NCBI GenBank assembly: GCA_964545715.1
Contig: CAZJHX010000016.1
Span: 31,171 to 95,170 of the forward strand
Source of the DNA: CAZJHX01 sp964545715
GTDB lineage: Bacteria; Myxococcota_A; UBA9042; GCA-2863065
Direction of reading: 5' to 3'
Length of the DNA stretch: 64,000 bases
Made by a program: the position numbers and the translations under genes. Below the pieces are notes generated by a model. That model searched no databases. It had not been told where the DNA came from and saw nothing but the letters and a program-made list of their open reading frames with translations. Positions 38,699-47,062 of this stretch are shown one piece after another (within the stretch, counting starts at the first letter, position 1; each line of letters opens with the position of its first letter).

Positions 38699-40090
38699 AT
38701 GATGCTCCGACTCGGTCTGATCCTCGCGCTGCTTGCGACCAGCGGCTGCCCGCGAGAGACCCCGACCACCGCTGCCCAGCAGCGCCTTCGTGTGCTGATC
38801 CCCGGCCAGTACAAAGACGAGATCGAGAAGCTGCTCAAGGCGTCCCCGCAGTCCTACTCGTTCGCTTTTGACGATATCGACTGGGTCGACATGCCGCGCT
38901 ACAAGGGCAGCGATCAGGTGTTTGCGGCGTCCCTGGCCGGCCGCTTCGCGGACACCAAGCCCGACGCGGACGTCTTCTTTATCGACCTGTTTCGCATCGG
39001 CTCCTTTCGCCCGGCCTGGCTGACGCGCTTCGACACGGGCGCCCTGGGGGATCTGGACAAGGCCTTTCGTCCCGCGTTTCTGCGTGCGACCAAGCTCGGC
39101 GACGACGCCGTCTACGCCATCCCGTGGAGCGCCAAGGGCAACTTCCTCTTCTATCGCAAGGACCTGGTCAAGACGCCCCCGCGCACGTTTGCTGATCTGC
39201 GCGCTGCGTGTGCCGCGATCGACGTCCGCCGCCTGCCCGCCACGGTTCGGTACTGCCTGCTGTTGGACTGGGGATCGATCCAAAACGACCTCTACCCGGT
39301 GTTGTGGAGCCTGGCGCCCAACGCGCCGGTCGACCTGGCGTCCGAGCCGGTGGTCACTTTCTTCAACGACCTGGCCGTGATGCTGGGAGAGCCGCTCAGC
39401 AGCGGGTTTATGCTGCTGCCGCCCGCCAGCCAGATCGCGGAGGTCGGCCGGCGCACTCACGCCCGCTTCGCGCGCGGCGAGGCCGTCTTCATGATCAACT
39501 GGAACAACCGCATCCAGTATATGAAGGGCGAGGTGGGCGATCAGCTGCCCCTGTTCGGCATGGCGCCCATCCCCACCATCGCCGAGGGCGGCACCCCGTC
39601 GTCCAACATCGGCAGCTGGGGATGGGTGGTACCGCAGGCGTCCGAGGGGGAGTCCGAGGCGGCCCGCAAGCGGCATGCGCTGGCGCTGGAGTTTGTGCGC
39701 GAGATCTCATCGGCGGAGGCGGTCAGCTTTCTGGTCGAGCACGCGAACATCATCCCGGCGCGTCGTGATGTCGCGCTGCCGGCCGAGCTGAAGAGCGTGC
39801 TCTCGCCCGCAATCACGCAGGCGCTCGAGGGCGAGGACGCCGGGGCCTTCCGCTTTCGTGACCGGGGCAGCGACTCGTTTGTGCACACCTTCATTCAAGA
39901 CGCGATCCGAGACCTGCTGATGTGCCGCACGGCCGCCACAAAGCCCCTGCCGACGGCGATGTTGGGCGACTGCGCGCGCTACCTGGAAGAGTGCAGCGAG
40001 GCGGAGGCCTTTGGCACAGACTGCCTGCGCGTTGCGATTCGTCGGCGGCTCAAGGCGGCGCAGCGACAGATCGAGGCCGCCCGCAGATGA
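38699..40090 (+). CDS. orphan solute-binding lipoprotein (extracellular family 1 type)
   Basis: About 463 aa. The signal ends LLATSGC (lipobox). The fold is of sugar-type solute-binding proteins: RLRVLIPGQY, DVFFIDLFRIG, a hinge at YAIPWSAKGNFLFYRKDLV, FMINWNNRIQYMKGEV, and GWVVPQAS. No permease or ATPase follows. Instead the stop overlaps the ATG of a transmembrane histidine kinase (ATGA at 40087), so the protein probably acts as an external sensor for that kinase. That is inference from context. ATGATG at 38699 gives two near-equal starts. Confidence 0.86.
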   Translation: MMLRLGLILALLATSGCPRETPTTAAQQRLRVLIPGQYKDEIEKLLKASPQSYSFAFDDIDWVDMPRYKGSDQVFAASLAGRFADTKPDADVFFIDLFRIGSFRPAWLTRFDTGALGDLDKAFRPAFLRATKLGDDAVYAIPWSAKGNFLFYRKDLVKTPPRTFADLRAACAAIDVRRLPATVRYCLLLDWGSIQNDLYPVLWSLAPNAPVDLASEPVVTFFNDLAVMLGEPLSSGFMLLPPASQIAEVGRRTHARFARGEAVFMINWNNRIQYMKGEVGDQLPLFGMAPIPTIAEGGTPSSNIGSWGWVVPQASEGESEAARKRHALALEFVREISSAEAVSFLVEHANIIPARRDVALPAELKSVLSPAITQALEGEDAGAFRFRDRGSDSFVHTFIQDAIRDLLMCRTAATKPLPTAMLGDCARYLEECSEAEAFGTDCLRVAIRRRLKAAQRQIEAARR

Positions 40091-41595
40091 AGCGCGGACT
40101 CGCCAGAAAGGTGCGGGCCCTCGGCGTGGCCCAGGTCATGATGGTCGCCGCGATCATGTTTCTGCTGGGCGTGCTCTTCTTCAACAAGATGCTGACCGAT
40201 CAGGCCGCCTTCACCGAAGGGACCAAAGAGGTGAAGCTGCGGGAGGCCGAGGGACTGGCCAAGCTGCTCGTGCTGGAGCTGGGCCGGCTCAACGACCTGC
40301 GCTACGCCCGATCGTCTCTGCGCAAGGACGCGACGACCAAGGTGCGAGCCGTGCTCTGGGAGAAGGTCACGTTCATCCCGACCCTGGACGAGCTGGACCT
40401 CATCGCCCGGGTTCGCGGCTTGCCCGCGCCGGTGTGCCTGCGACCGATGGGGTTGGAGCCGTCGTGCGATCGCATCGAGGGGCTGAACGCGCTGCTGGAG
40501 CGCTTTGACCAGCTCGATCGCATGGAGCGGATCTCCGACAACGTCTACGCCGTGCCGCTCTATGTCGCCGGCACGTTCTGGGGTCTGATTCGCATGAAGA
40601 TCTCGGACTCGGTGGTGCAGGACCGGCTGCGGGCGCTGTCCGAGCGCAACCGGCGCGACCTGATCACCGCGGTCATCTTGTTTCTGGCGTGCCTGGCGGC
40701 GGTCGGCGTGCTGCTGACGCTGGTGCTGTCCTCGTTTTTCCGGCGCATGCACAAGCCCCTGATCGCGCTGACCGAGCACGCTGTGGAGTTTGCGCGCAAT
40801 CCGGAGGTGGAGCTGCCGCCGGTGGAGGCGGATCCCGAGGACGAGATCGGCGTGTTGGCCGGCACTCTGGCCGAGATGGAGGCCAGCCTGCGGCGCCTGC
40901 GCCAGTCGGAGCGGATGGCGGCCGTGGGGGTGCTGGCGGCGACCGTCGCGCACGAGATCGGCAACAAGCTCAACCCGATGGGCTTTGTCGTGCACAACCT
41001 GCGCAAGCGTCAGGAGAAGGGAAAGCCCATCGATCCCAAGCAGCTGGAGCTGCTGAAGAAGAGTATCGAGAGCTGCACGCTCATCCTGGACAAACTGCGG
41101 TCCACCGCGCGTCCGGCGCCAAAGGGCGATGTGTCGCTGAACGACGTGCTGGACGACGTGGCGATGTTTCTGGGCGCCCAGATCAGCAGCCGCGGTATCG
41201 CGTTTTCGCTGGAGCCGGGCGAGGACGTCCCGACGGTCTTCGGACAGCGCACCGAGTTGGTGCAGGTGGTGCTGAACCTGGTGATCAACGCGCGCGACGC
41301 CATGGACGATGCCACCGGTGAAAAGCGCATCACGGTGGCCACCTGGCGCGACGAAGAGACCGGCGGCGCGGGGCTCTCGGTCAAGGACAACGGCGTGGGG
41401 ATGACCGATGAGGTCAAAGCGCGGATCTATGAGCCGGGCTTTACGACCAAGGGCCTGGTGACGGGCGACGGGGCGGGCGGCAGCGGGTTGGGCCTGCACG
41501 TCAGCTATGGCATTCTGAGCCGCCACGGCGTGGAGCCCCGGGTCATCAGCGCACCCGGTGAGGGGACGGAGTTTCGGATGGTGTTTCCAGCATGA
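40087..41595 (+). CDS. transmembrane sensor histidine kinase
   Basis: 502 aa. One membrane helix near the N terminus (VMMVAAIMFLLGVLFF), a periplasmic sensor of about 150 residues, and a second helix (TAVILFLACLAAVGVLLTLVL, near 200) make a classic sensor topology. A HAMP-like linker follows. The phospho-acceptor is His289 in VAHEIGNKLNP. The ATPase domain has NLVINARDAM, DNGVGM, PGFTT and GGSGLGLHVS. The periplasmic part could contact the preceding solute-binding lipoprotein. It overlaps both neighbours by ATGA. Confidence 0.92.
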   Translation: MKRGLARKVRALGVAQVMMVAAIMFLLGVLFFNKMLTDQAAFTEGTKEVKLREAEGLAKLLVLELGRLNDLRYARSSLRKDATTKVRAVLWEKVTFIPTLDELDLIARVRGLPAPVCLRPMGLEPSCDRIEGLNALLERFDQLDRMERISDNVYAVPLYVAGTFWGLIRMKISDSVVQDRLRALSERNRRDLITAVILFLACLAAVGVLLTLVLSSFFRRMHKPLIALTEHAVEFARNPEVELPPVEADPEDEIGVLAGTLAEMEASLRRLRQSERMAAVGVLAATVAHEIGNKLNPMGFVVHNLRKRQEKGKPIDPKQLELLKKSIESCTLILDKLRSTARPAPKGDVSLNDVLDDVAMFLGAQISSRGIAFSLEPGEDVPTVFGQRTELVQVVLNLVINARDAMDDATGEKRITVATWRDEETGGAGLSVKDNGVGMTDEVKARIYEPGFTTKGLVTGDGAGGSGLGLHVSYGILSRHGVEPRVISAPGEGTEFRMVFPA

Positions 41596-43055
41596 CGACA
41601 AACGAGCTCGATCGGATCCGCCACCTGTCTACCCGCGTGCTGGTCGTCGATGACGAAGAGGCGGCCTTGATGGTCATCCCGGAGTCGCTGCGGGACGGAC
41701 TGGAGGACCTGGGCTGGGGTGCCCTGACCATCGAGACGGCTGCCAGCGGTGAAGAGGCGCTGGAGGTGGCGGCCCAGGGGGATCTGAACCTGCTGGTGAC
41801 GGATGTGGTGATGCCGGGCATCGACGGCATAGAGACCTATGCGCGGCTGAAGGAGCGCTATCCCAACCTGTCGTGTGTGGTCATGACGGGCATCGCGCCG
41901 CAGCACACGACGCCGATTCGAGCGCTGCGCCTGGGGGCGGCGGATTACGTCAACAAGCCGGTGGACCCCGAATACCTGATCGAGACCTGTCATCGCCAGC
42001 TGCTGCTGCACCATCTGCGTCGGGCGGTGGACGAGAGCCGGTCGCTGCTGGAGGCCATCGTGCAGAGCGTGGACGCGGGCGTGGTGGCGCTGCGGGGGCC
42101 CGAGGTGCTGCTGAGCAACACGGCCGCGGACGAGCTGCTGGGGGATGGCCCGATCCCCGAGCGCCTGGTCGACCTGGGGCTGGACAAGGCGCTGCCGGCG
42201 CCGGGGGAGCGTACATCGCGGGAGCTGCCCGAGGTCCACTTGCCGGGGCCCGACGGGCAGACCTGCTCGGTGGCAGTGACCGGCAGTCCGGTGACGGATG
42301 GCGCGGGAAGTCGCCTGGGCGAGGTGCTCGTGCTGCGCGACATCACCCACGTGATGCAGCGCAAGGCCATGGACTCTTTCAAGAGCATGGCTGCCATCGC
42401 CGCGCACGAGATGAAGAACTCCGTGACGGGCCTGAGCCTGGTCACCGAGCACCTGGTCGCCAGGCTGAAGGACGGCCGTCTCGAGGTGGCCGAGACCAGC
42501 CGCATGGCGACGATCATCTTGGACTCAGTCGCTCGCCTGGACCGCTTCGCGCGCAGCTTCTTGAACTTCAGCCGCATTCCGGACCCCAAGCCGCTGCCGA
42601 CCAACCCCAACGCGCTGGTGGCGGAGGCGCTGGAGCTCTACAGCGCCGAGAAGGGCGTGCCGGACTGGGTCACGGTGGAGTCCGAATTGGACCACGCCCT
42701 GCCCAACGTGGATGCCGACCGCGACCTGATGTTTCAGGTGATCCAGAACCTGATTCTGAACGCGGTCGAGGCGCAGGAGAGCGCCGGCCGTGGCACGGTG
42801 CGTATCGAGACGTCGCTGCTGCGGGGTGACTCGCCCACGGTGTGCATCTCGGTGTCGGATGAGGGCGTCGGCATCGCCGAGCACATGCTGGAGAAGATCT
42901 TCGAGCCCAACGTCACCACGCGGGAGGCCGGCTCGGGACTGGGCCTGGTGATCGTGCGGGACATCGTGCACAAGCACGGCGGTCAGGTGCGCGTGACCAG
43001 CACCGAGGGCGCGGGCGCACGATTCGACTTGCTGCTGCCTGTGTCGGAGGGTTAG
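41592..43055 (+). CDS. receiver-PAS-histidine kinase hybrid
   Basis: 487 aa with no membrane segment. An N-terminal receiver domain with phospho-acceptor Asp71 (VTDVVMPG) and the conserved Lys (YVNKPVD) comes first. A PAS-like domain follows (LLEAIVQSVDAGVVAL). The kinase core has His272 in AAHEMKNS, NLILNAVEA, DEGVGI, FEPNVTT and SGLGLVIV. The receiver-first order suggests it is controlled by phosphorylation from the preceding kinase and then acts on an unseen partner. No DNA-binding output domain is present. The last four bases overlap the end of a minus-strand gene. Confidence 0.92.
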   Translation: MTTNELDRIRHLSTRVLVVDDEEAALMVIPESLRDGLEDLGWGALTIETAASGEEALEVAAQGDLNLLVTDVVMPGIDGIETYARLKERYPNLSCVVMTGIAPQHTTPIRALRLGAADYVNKPVDPEYLIETCHRQLLLHHLRRAVDESRSLLEAIVQSVDAGVVALRGPEVLLSNTAADELLGDGPIPERLVDLGLDKALPAPGERTSRELPEVHLPGPDGQTCSVAVTGSPVTDGAGSRLGEVLVLRDITHVMQRKAMDSFKSMAAIAAHEMKNSVTGLSLVTEHLVARLKDGRLEVAETSRMATIILDSVARLDRFARSFLNFSRIPDPKPLPTNPNALVAEALELYSAEKGVPDWVTVESELDHALPNVDADRDLMFQVIQNLILNAVEAQESAGRGTVRIETSLLRGDSPTVCISVSDEGVGIAEHMLEKIFEPNVTTREAGSGLGLVIVRDIVHKHGGQVRVTSTEGAGARFDLLLPVSEG

Positions 43056-44377
43056 GAGCCGTCGCCTGAGGAGACCTTCAGGGAGTCGGCCTTGGACAGG
43101 TTGTTGCCTGTGAGGCGCGTGCAGCTCGCGTTGCCGAAGGCGCCGTCGACGGCCAGGTCGCCCATCGCGTATTGCCAAAGCCCGATCAGACGCGCCATAT
43201 CGTGGTCAAAGGCCGACGGCGTGCCGGTGTGGGTGACCGACTTCTGAATGTTGGCCAGGTCGGCGTGCCCTGAACCGTTGATACTCGCGATCAGTGCGGC
43301 GGCCAGCTTGGCCGGGTCCAGCTTGTAGCGCCTACCGACCGACACGATGGTGTCCTTGCCGGCGTCCGCGCGGAAGCCGGTCTCCCGCAGCACGTACTCC
43401 GCGGCGTTGGTCGCCTCGCCCGTGGTCGAGAGGTTGGCGCCCACAAAGTACTGGTAGCTCTCGCCCAGCGTGGCCGAGTCCAGCTTGTTGTTCCACTGCT
43501 GCAGGTACCAGATCTTGTTTTTGTCGGCCTCGTCGTACTTCACGAACGTGACCGAGTGGCCCGAGATGCTCTCGCTTGAGTGGATGCGCGCCTTGGTGAT
43601 GTTGCTGTAGACCTGCTTGGCCGACAGGGTGGTGGTCTCGCCCTCGGCCTGGTGCGTCAGGCGATAGTCGCCGCCCCACCACATCTGCAGGGGCGCGCCG
43701 GGCTTCAGACCGCCGGCCTTCATCTCGTCCTGGTAGATCATCTCGGCGCCGCCCATCATCGCCATGGCGGCACCGACGCCGCCGCCGCGCATGGGCGTGG
43801 GAGACTTGCGGATCTGGCTGGGCTGGGTCGACATGATGTAGTAGAGCGCCTTGCTCGCCGGGTCGGCGCCGCCCGCGGCCAGGTCCGGGAAGGCTGTGGC
43901 CGCCAGCTCGTCCAGCTTCTTGCGTGCCTCCTTCTTCTTGGTGCCGCGCAGGTTGACGTACTCGACGTATTTGCTGGCGTACTCGAGGAAGGCGACCATC
44001 TTGGTGACCAGCGCGACCTCGTCGGCGTTCTTTTTGTCGTCCTTGCCGCGCTCGGCGTCGTTGGCGACCAGCGCGGCTTTGTGCGCCTCCAGGATCAGCT
44101 GGACCTTGCCCGCGTTCTCCATGTAGCAGAGGTCGACGCCGGCGTGATCGCTGTCCACGATGCCGTCCAGCGTGGTCGTGGCTGTCTCGCTGACCTGGGG
44201 ATCGTCCTTCTTCTGTACGACCGGATCGGGGTCGGGTGACAGCCGCGCGGCGCCCTCGGCGTAGGACAAACCGGCCACGTCGCGACGCGCCTGATCACGC
44301 CACCCGGCGGTCGACGGCGAATCGACGGCATGGGCCGGGGCGGGCGCGGATGTAAGGGACTCGTAGTCGGACGACAT
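43052..44377 (-). CDS. protein of unknown function with contractile-injection-system-like N-terminal leader
   Basis: 441 aa from the ATG at 44377, which has GGAGG six bases upstream; the longer ORF start is rejected. There is no signal peptide. The N-terminal 60 residues are low complexity and include AGLSYAEGAARLSP, followed by a PVVQKK box, resembling leaders of eCIS-associated proteins. This resemblance is from memory and needs a profile search. A helical region follows (AALVANDAERGKDDKKN), then a central domain with GHSVTFVKYDEADKNKIWYLQQWN, which could belong to a papain-like amidase fold although no catalytic cysteine is evident. A LysM-like segment (IVSVGRRYKLDPAKLAAAL) is near residue 345. 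No eCIS tail-sheath or tube genes are in this window. Confidence 0.5.
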   Translation of the reverse strand: MSSDYESLTSAPAPAHAVDSPSTAGWRDQARRDVAGLSYAEGAARLSPDPDPVVQKKDDPQVSETATTTLDGIVDSDHAGVDLCYMENAGKVQLILEAHKAALVANDAERGKDDKKNADEVALVTKMVAFLEYASKYVEYVNLRGTKKKEARKKLDELAATAFPDLAAGGADPASKALYYIMSTQPSQIRKSPTPMRGGGVGAAMAMMGGAEMIYQDEMKAGGLKPGAPLQMWWGGDYRLTHQAEGETTTLSAKQVYSNITKARIHSSESISGHSVTFVKYDEADKNKIWYLQQWNNKLDSATLGESYQYFVGANLSTTGEATNAAEYVLRETGFRADAGKDTIVSVGRRYKLDPAKLAAALIASINGSGHADLANIQKSVTHTGTPSAFDHDMARLIGLWQYAMGDLAVDGAFGNASCTRLTGNNLSKADSLKVSSGDGS

Positions 44378-44437
44378 CCTGAACCTCCAGCCGGTCACAT
44401 TACCGGATCAGCGATGTGCTGGCGACTGCTGTTTGGC

Positions 44438-46195
44438 CTAGGGAAGCTCGATCACGCCGGTTTGAGGGCGCGGCTTCGGAGCAGGCTCCGGGGCAGGCTC
44501 TTCTTTCGGCGGCGGCGGCGGGTTCAACGTCGCATCGGCCCATCGCACGATCGTGCGCGCCAGGCCTATCGCCCGGGTGCTGCTGGCGCGGTCGTAGTAG
44601 CGCCCCGAGGTGCCGCCGAGCTCGGGGGGATAACGCGATATCGTGTAGTGCCTGTCCAGCTCGTGTGCCGCGTCCAGCACGGTTCCGGGCGAGGCCACGC
44701 CGCCCTTGCCCAGCGCTTCGATAGCGCTGGTGGCGCTGCGGTCACCGGCCGGGGCCGAGATCTTCTTGGCCAGCGCGACCGCCTGCAGCGCTTTGGCCGC
44801 CGCCTGCTGCGCACTGAACGCGCTGTTGGCGTGCTCTCCGCTGCCGCTCAACTTCTCGGCGTGCGTCAGGGACTCGTTGGCCGCTCTCAGCCAGTCCGCT
44901 GCGTTGCTCGATTCGGGCATCGCCTTTGGCGTCGGTCGCGGCTGGGGCGTCGGCGGCGCCGGCGGGGGCGCCACGACAGGCGGCTTCGGCGGCGCGACGA
45001 CGGGCGCCGGCAGCGGTGGCGGCGCCACGATGGTGCCACCCACTCGGCCGCCGCTCCCGACGATGGCCTGGGCGATGACCTCGTGACCCGTCGCGCGCTC
45101 CGCGTTGTCGTTGCGCGCCGCGTATTGCAGGCGGAACTTCACCATGTCGGACACCGCGTATCCCGCGATAGCCGACACACGCCACTCACCGTCCAGCTTG
45201 TCGTGGGTCGGCGGCGCCGGGATGCCCATCATGTCGAACCGCAGGCCGCCGTGCCACTTGTCGTAGGCGGCGACCACGTCCGCGTTGATGCCGCCTTCCA
45301 CGTACAGGGCGCCCGGCACGCTGTAGCGCCGCATCATCCACTCAAAGTCCCAGCCCAGCTGCACGTTGCCCAGCTGGTAGGCGCCGCTCAGATCGGCGGC
45401 GAAGAGGTCCGTGCGGTTGCCCTCGCCCGTGCCGTTGACGCCGGTCACGAAGGTAAACCCGGCCCACAGGTGCTTGTCCCAGATGTCGCCGATGTTGACC
45501 GCGACCCGGGCCATGTACATCAGGCGCGAGAAGATGTCCCCGCCCTCGCCTGCGCGCGGCAGCACGCTGTCCAGGGTGTTGGGGATCGGGTCCGGTACAC
45601 CGTAGTGTTCGCCGTGCTGTCCGCTGAGCACGGAGGCCTGCACGATCAGCGGGAAGCTGGGCAGGCGGTACTGCAGCCGCATGCCGGTCTCGAAGAGCCC
45701 ACCGGCCCCCAGAAAGCGCGACGTCATGAGCGGGTTGTCCACGAAGCAACGCTGGCCCAGGCGCCGCGCGGAGACGCCGCCCACGTTGGTCAGCCAGTGA
45801 CCCGCCCGCACGCTCAGGCCGTCGATGATGCGTACATCGCCGTATGCCTCGAACGTGCCGAAGCCGGCGCTGGTCGCGGCCATGTTGCCGTGCACCCCGA
45901 CGCCGTCCACCACCTCTCCGGACAGCGCCAGCTTCGCTTTTTGCAGTCGGAGGCCGTCCTTGCCGCCGGTGGGTCTGAACACGCCCTTCTTGTCCACGCT
46001 GGTGAACGGCAGCACCAGATCGTCGACTTGCACCTGCTCCGGCACAAAAGGCGACCATTGAATGGGCTGCTCCGTGCGGAAGGAGAAGGACGTGGCGGCC
46101 ACGGCGTTAGCGCGGATCCCGTCGCCGGTGCCGAGCACCTGGGTCGGGTCGCCGAAAGCCAAACAGGCGAGACAACACAAGCTGAGTGTATCCAT
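44438..46195 (-). CDS. outer-membrane beta-barrel protein with C-terminal HEPN-like domain
   Basis: 585 aa. A short signal (MDTLSLCCLACLAFG) leads into about 365 residues of alternating amphipathic strands and aromatic girdles typical of a porin-like outer-membrane barrel (for example LVLPFTSVDKKGVF, KVKFRLQYAARN-like closing strands). A Pro-rich linker follows at about 388-430 (PPPLPAPVVAPPKPP). Residues 431-557 are alpha-helical and match the HEPN pattern: AADWLRAANESLTHAEKLSG, SAFSAQQAAAKALQAV, AAHELDRHYTISRYPPE, then YYDRASSTRAIGLARTIV. The RYP and LDxxY motifs are HEPN hallmarks; the Rx4-6H RNase motif is not evident. A final Pro-rich tail ends the protein. It is unclear how such a domain would be positioned relative to the outer membrane. 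Confidence 0.78.
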   Translation of the reverse strand: MDTLSLCCLACLAFGDPTQVLGTGDGIRANAVAATSFSFRTEQPIQWSPFVPEQVQVDDLVLPFTSVDKKGVFRPTGGKDGLRLQKAKLALSGEVVDGVGVHGNMAATSAGFGTFEAYGDVRIIDGLSVRAGHWLTNVGGVSARRLGQRCFVDNPLMTSRFLGAGGLFETGMRLQYRLPSFPLIVQASVLSGQHGEHYGVPDPIPNTLDSVLPRAGEGGDIFSRLMYMARVAVNIGDIWDKHLWAGFTFVTGVNGTGEGNRTDLFAADLSGAYQLGNVQLGWDFEWMMRRYSVPGALYVEGGINADVVAAYDKWHGGLRFDMMGIPAPPTHDKLDGEWRVSAIAGYAVSDMVKFRLQYAARNDNAERATGHEVIAQAIVGSGGRVGGTIVAPPPLPAPVVAPPKPPVVAPPPAPPTPQPRPTPKAMPESSNAADWLRAANESLTHAEKLSGSGEHANSAFSAQQAAAKALQAVALAKKISAPAGDRSATSAIEALGKGGVASPGTVLDAAHELDRHYTISRYPPELGGTSGRYYDRASSTRAIGLARTIVRWADATLNPPPPPKEEPAPEPAPKPRPQTGVIELP

Positions 46196-46243
46196 TGTCC
46201 GAGAGGTTCCCCCGGCGGCAAACCGGGTGTCAACCGGTCGGGC

Positions 46244-47056
46244 TCAGTCCAGGCCCAGCCGCTCCATGTCGTCCTCGTCCAGGCCCAGGTAGTGGCCCAG
46301 CTCATGGCGCAGCGTGATCGCCACCTGCTCGCGCAGCTCAGCCATCGTGCGGCAGATGCGCTCGTGGTTTCGTTTGAACAAGAAGACCTGGCTGGGCATG
46401 TGGCTGAACGGGTCCTCGGTCGAGCGATAGGCCCGTGGGGTGCCGTCAAAATAGCCGAGCACCAGCATGCTCAGCGGTGCGCCGCCGCCGATCTGCGCGG
46501 GGTCCGGCAGGTCGCGCACAAAGACGTCCACGTTGTCGAACACCGCCATGATCTCAGCGGGAAACTCGTCCAGGGCGGCCTTGGCCACGCTCATGAAGAG
46601 ATCGTTCGAGACCCGCAGCGGCGCCGGACGTGACGGGTCCAACCCCTCCGCCTGGCGGTAGTATCGCTGCGCTCCCAGGTCGTCGCCTGCCAGTTCGAAG
46701 ACGATCGCCCGCGAGTAGCGCAGGTCGGCACGCTCGGGCTCTCGGGTGATCGCCGCATCCAGCAACCGCGCCGCCTCCGGTAGCCGCCCCAGCTCCAGCA
46801 GCATGCCGCCCCGCATCAGCTCACCGTCCTGCCAGCTCGGCACCTCCTCGTGCGCGCGCTCAAACAGGTCCAGCGCCTGCTCGAAGGCGCCGCAGTCGGC
46901 CAGAAGCTCGCCCTTGAGGACCAGTACGTCCGGGTCGCCCGGGTCCGTGCGCAGCAGCAGCTCGCACAAGGTCAGCCCGTCCTCGTATGCCCGCTGGTCC
47001 AGCGCATCTTCGATGGCGTCGATCACGTCCTCGCGCGTCAGCTGGTCTTCAGCCAC
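46244..47056 (-). CDS. TPR protein with C-terminal zincin (metallopeptidase family) domain
   Basis: 270 aa, start GTG at 47056. The N-terminal 155 residues are TPR-like helices (LALFERAHEEVPSW-type register, LLRTDPGDPDVLVLKGELL). The C-terminal domain belongs to the Zincin_1 group: MAVFDNVDVFVRDLP, FLFKRNHERIC, and the zinc motif TLRHELGHYLGLDEDDMERLG (H-E-x-x-H). Stand-alone proteins of this zincin group are common and uncharacterised; fusion to TPR repeats is less usual. Cytoplasmic. It lies seven bases after the Lon-domain lipoprotein gene and is probably co-transcribed with it. Confidence 0.83.
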   Translation of the reverse strand: MAEDQLTREDVIDAIEDALDQRAYEDGLTLCELLLRTDPGDPDVLVLKGELLADCGAFEQALDLFERAHEEVPSWQDGELMRGGMLLELGRLPEAARLLDAAITREPERADLRYSRAIVFELAGDDLGAQRYYRQAEGLDPSRPAPLRVSNDLFMSVAKAALDEFPAEIMAVFDNVDVFVRDLPDPAQIGGGAPLSMLVLGYFDGTPRAYRSTEDPFSHMPSQVFLFKRNHERICRTMAELREQVAITLRHELGHYLGLDEDDMERLGLD

Positions 47057-47062
47057 GGCGGC

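Noticed and set aside
39979..41601. 540-aa minus-strand ORF over the histidine kinase
   Set aside because: Antisense to clear kinase motifs; Gln/His/Arg-rich composition.
44438..44815. HEPN domain as part of a MNT/HEPN toxin-antitoxin pair
   Set aside because: No nucleotidyltransferase partner gene, the domain is fused to a barrel, and the Rx4-6H motif is not evident.
44330..46633. 767-aa plus-strand ORF over the barrel-HEPN gene
   Set aside because: His/Arg/Val-rich shadow of the minus-strand gene, with no signal or domain.
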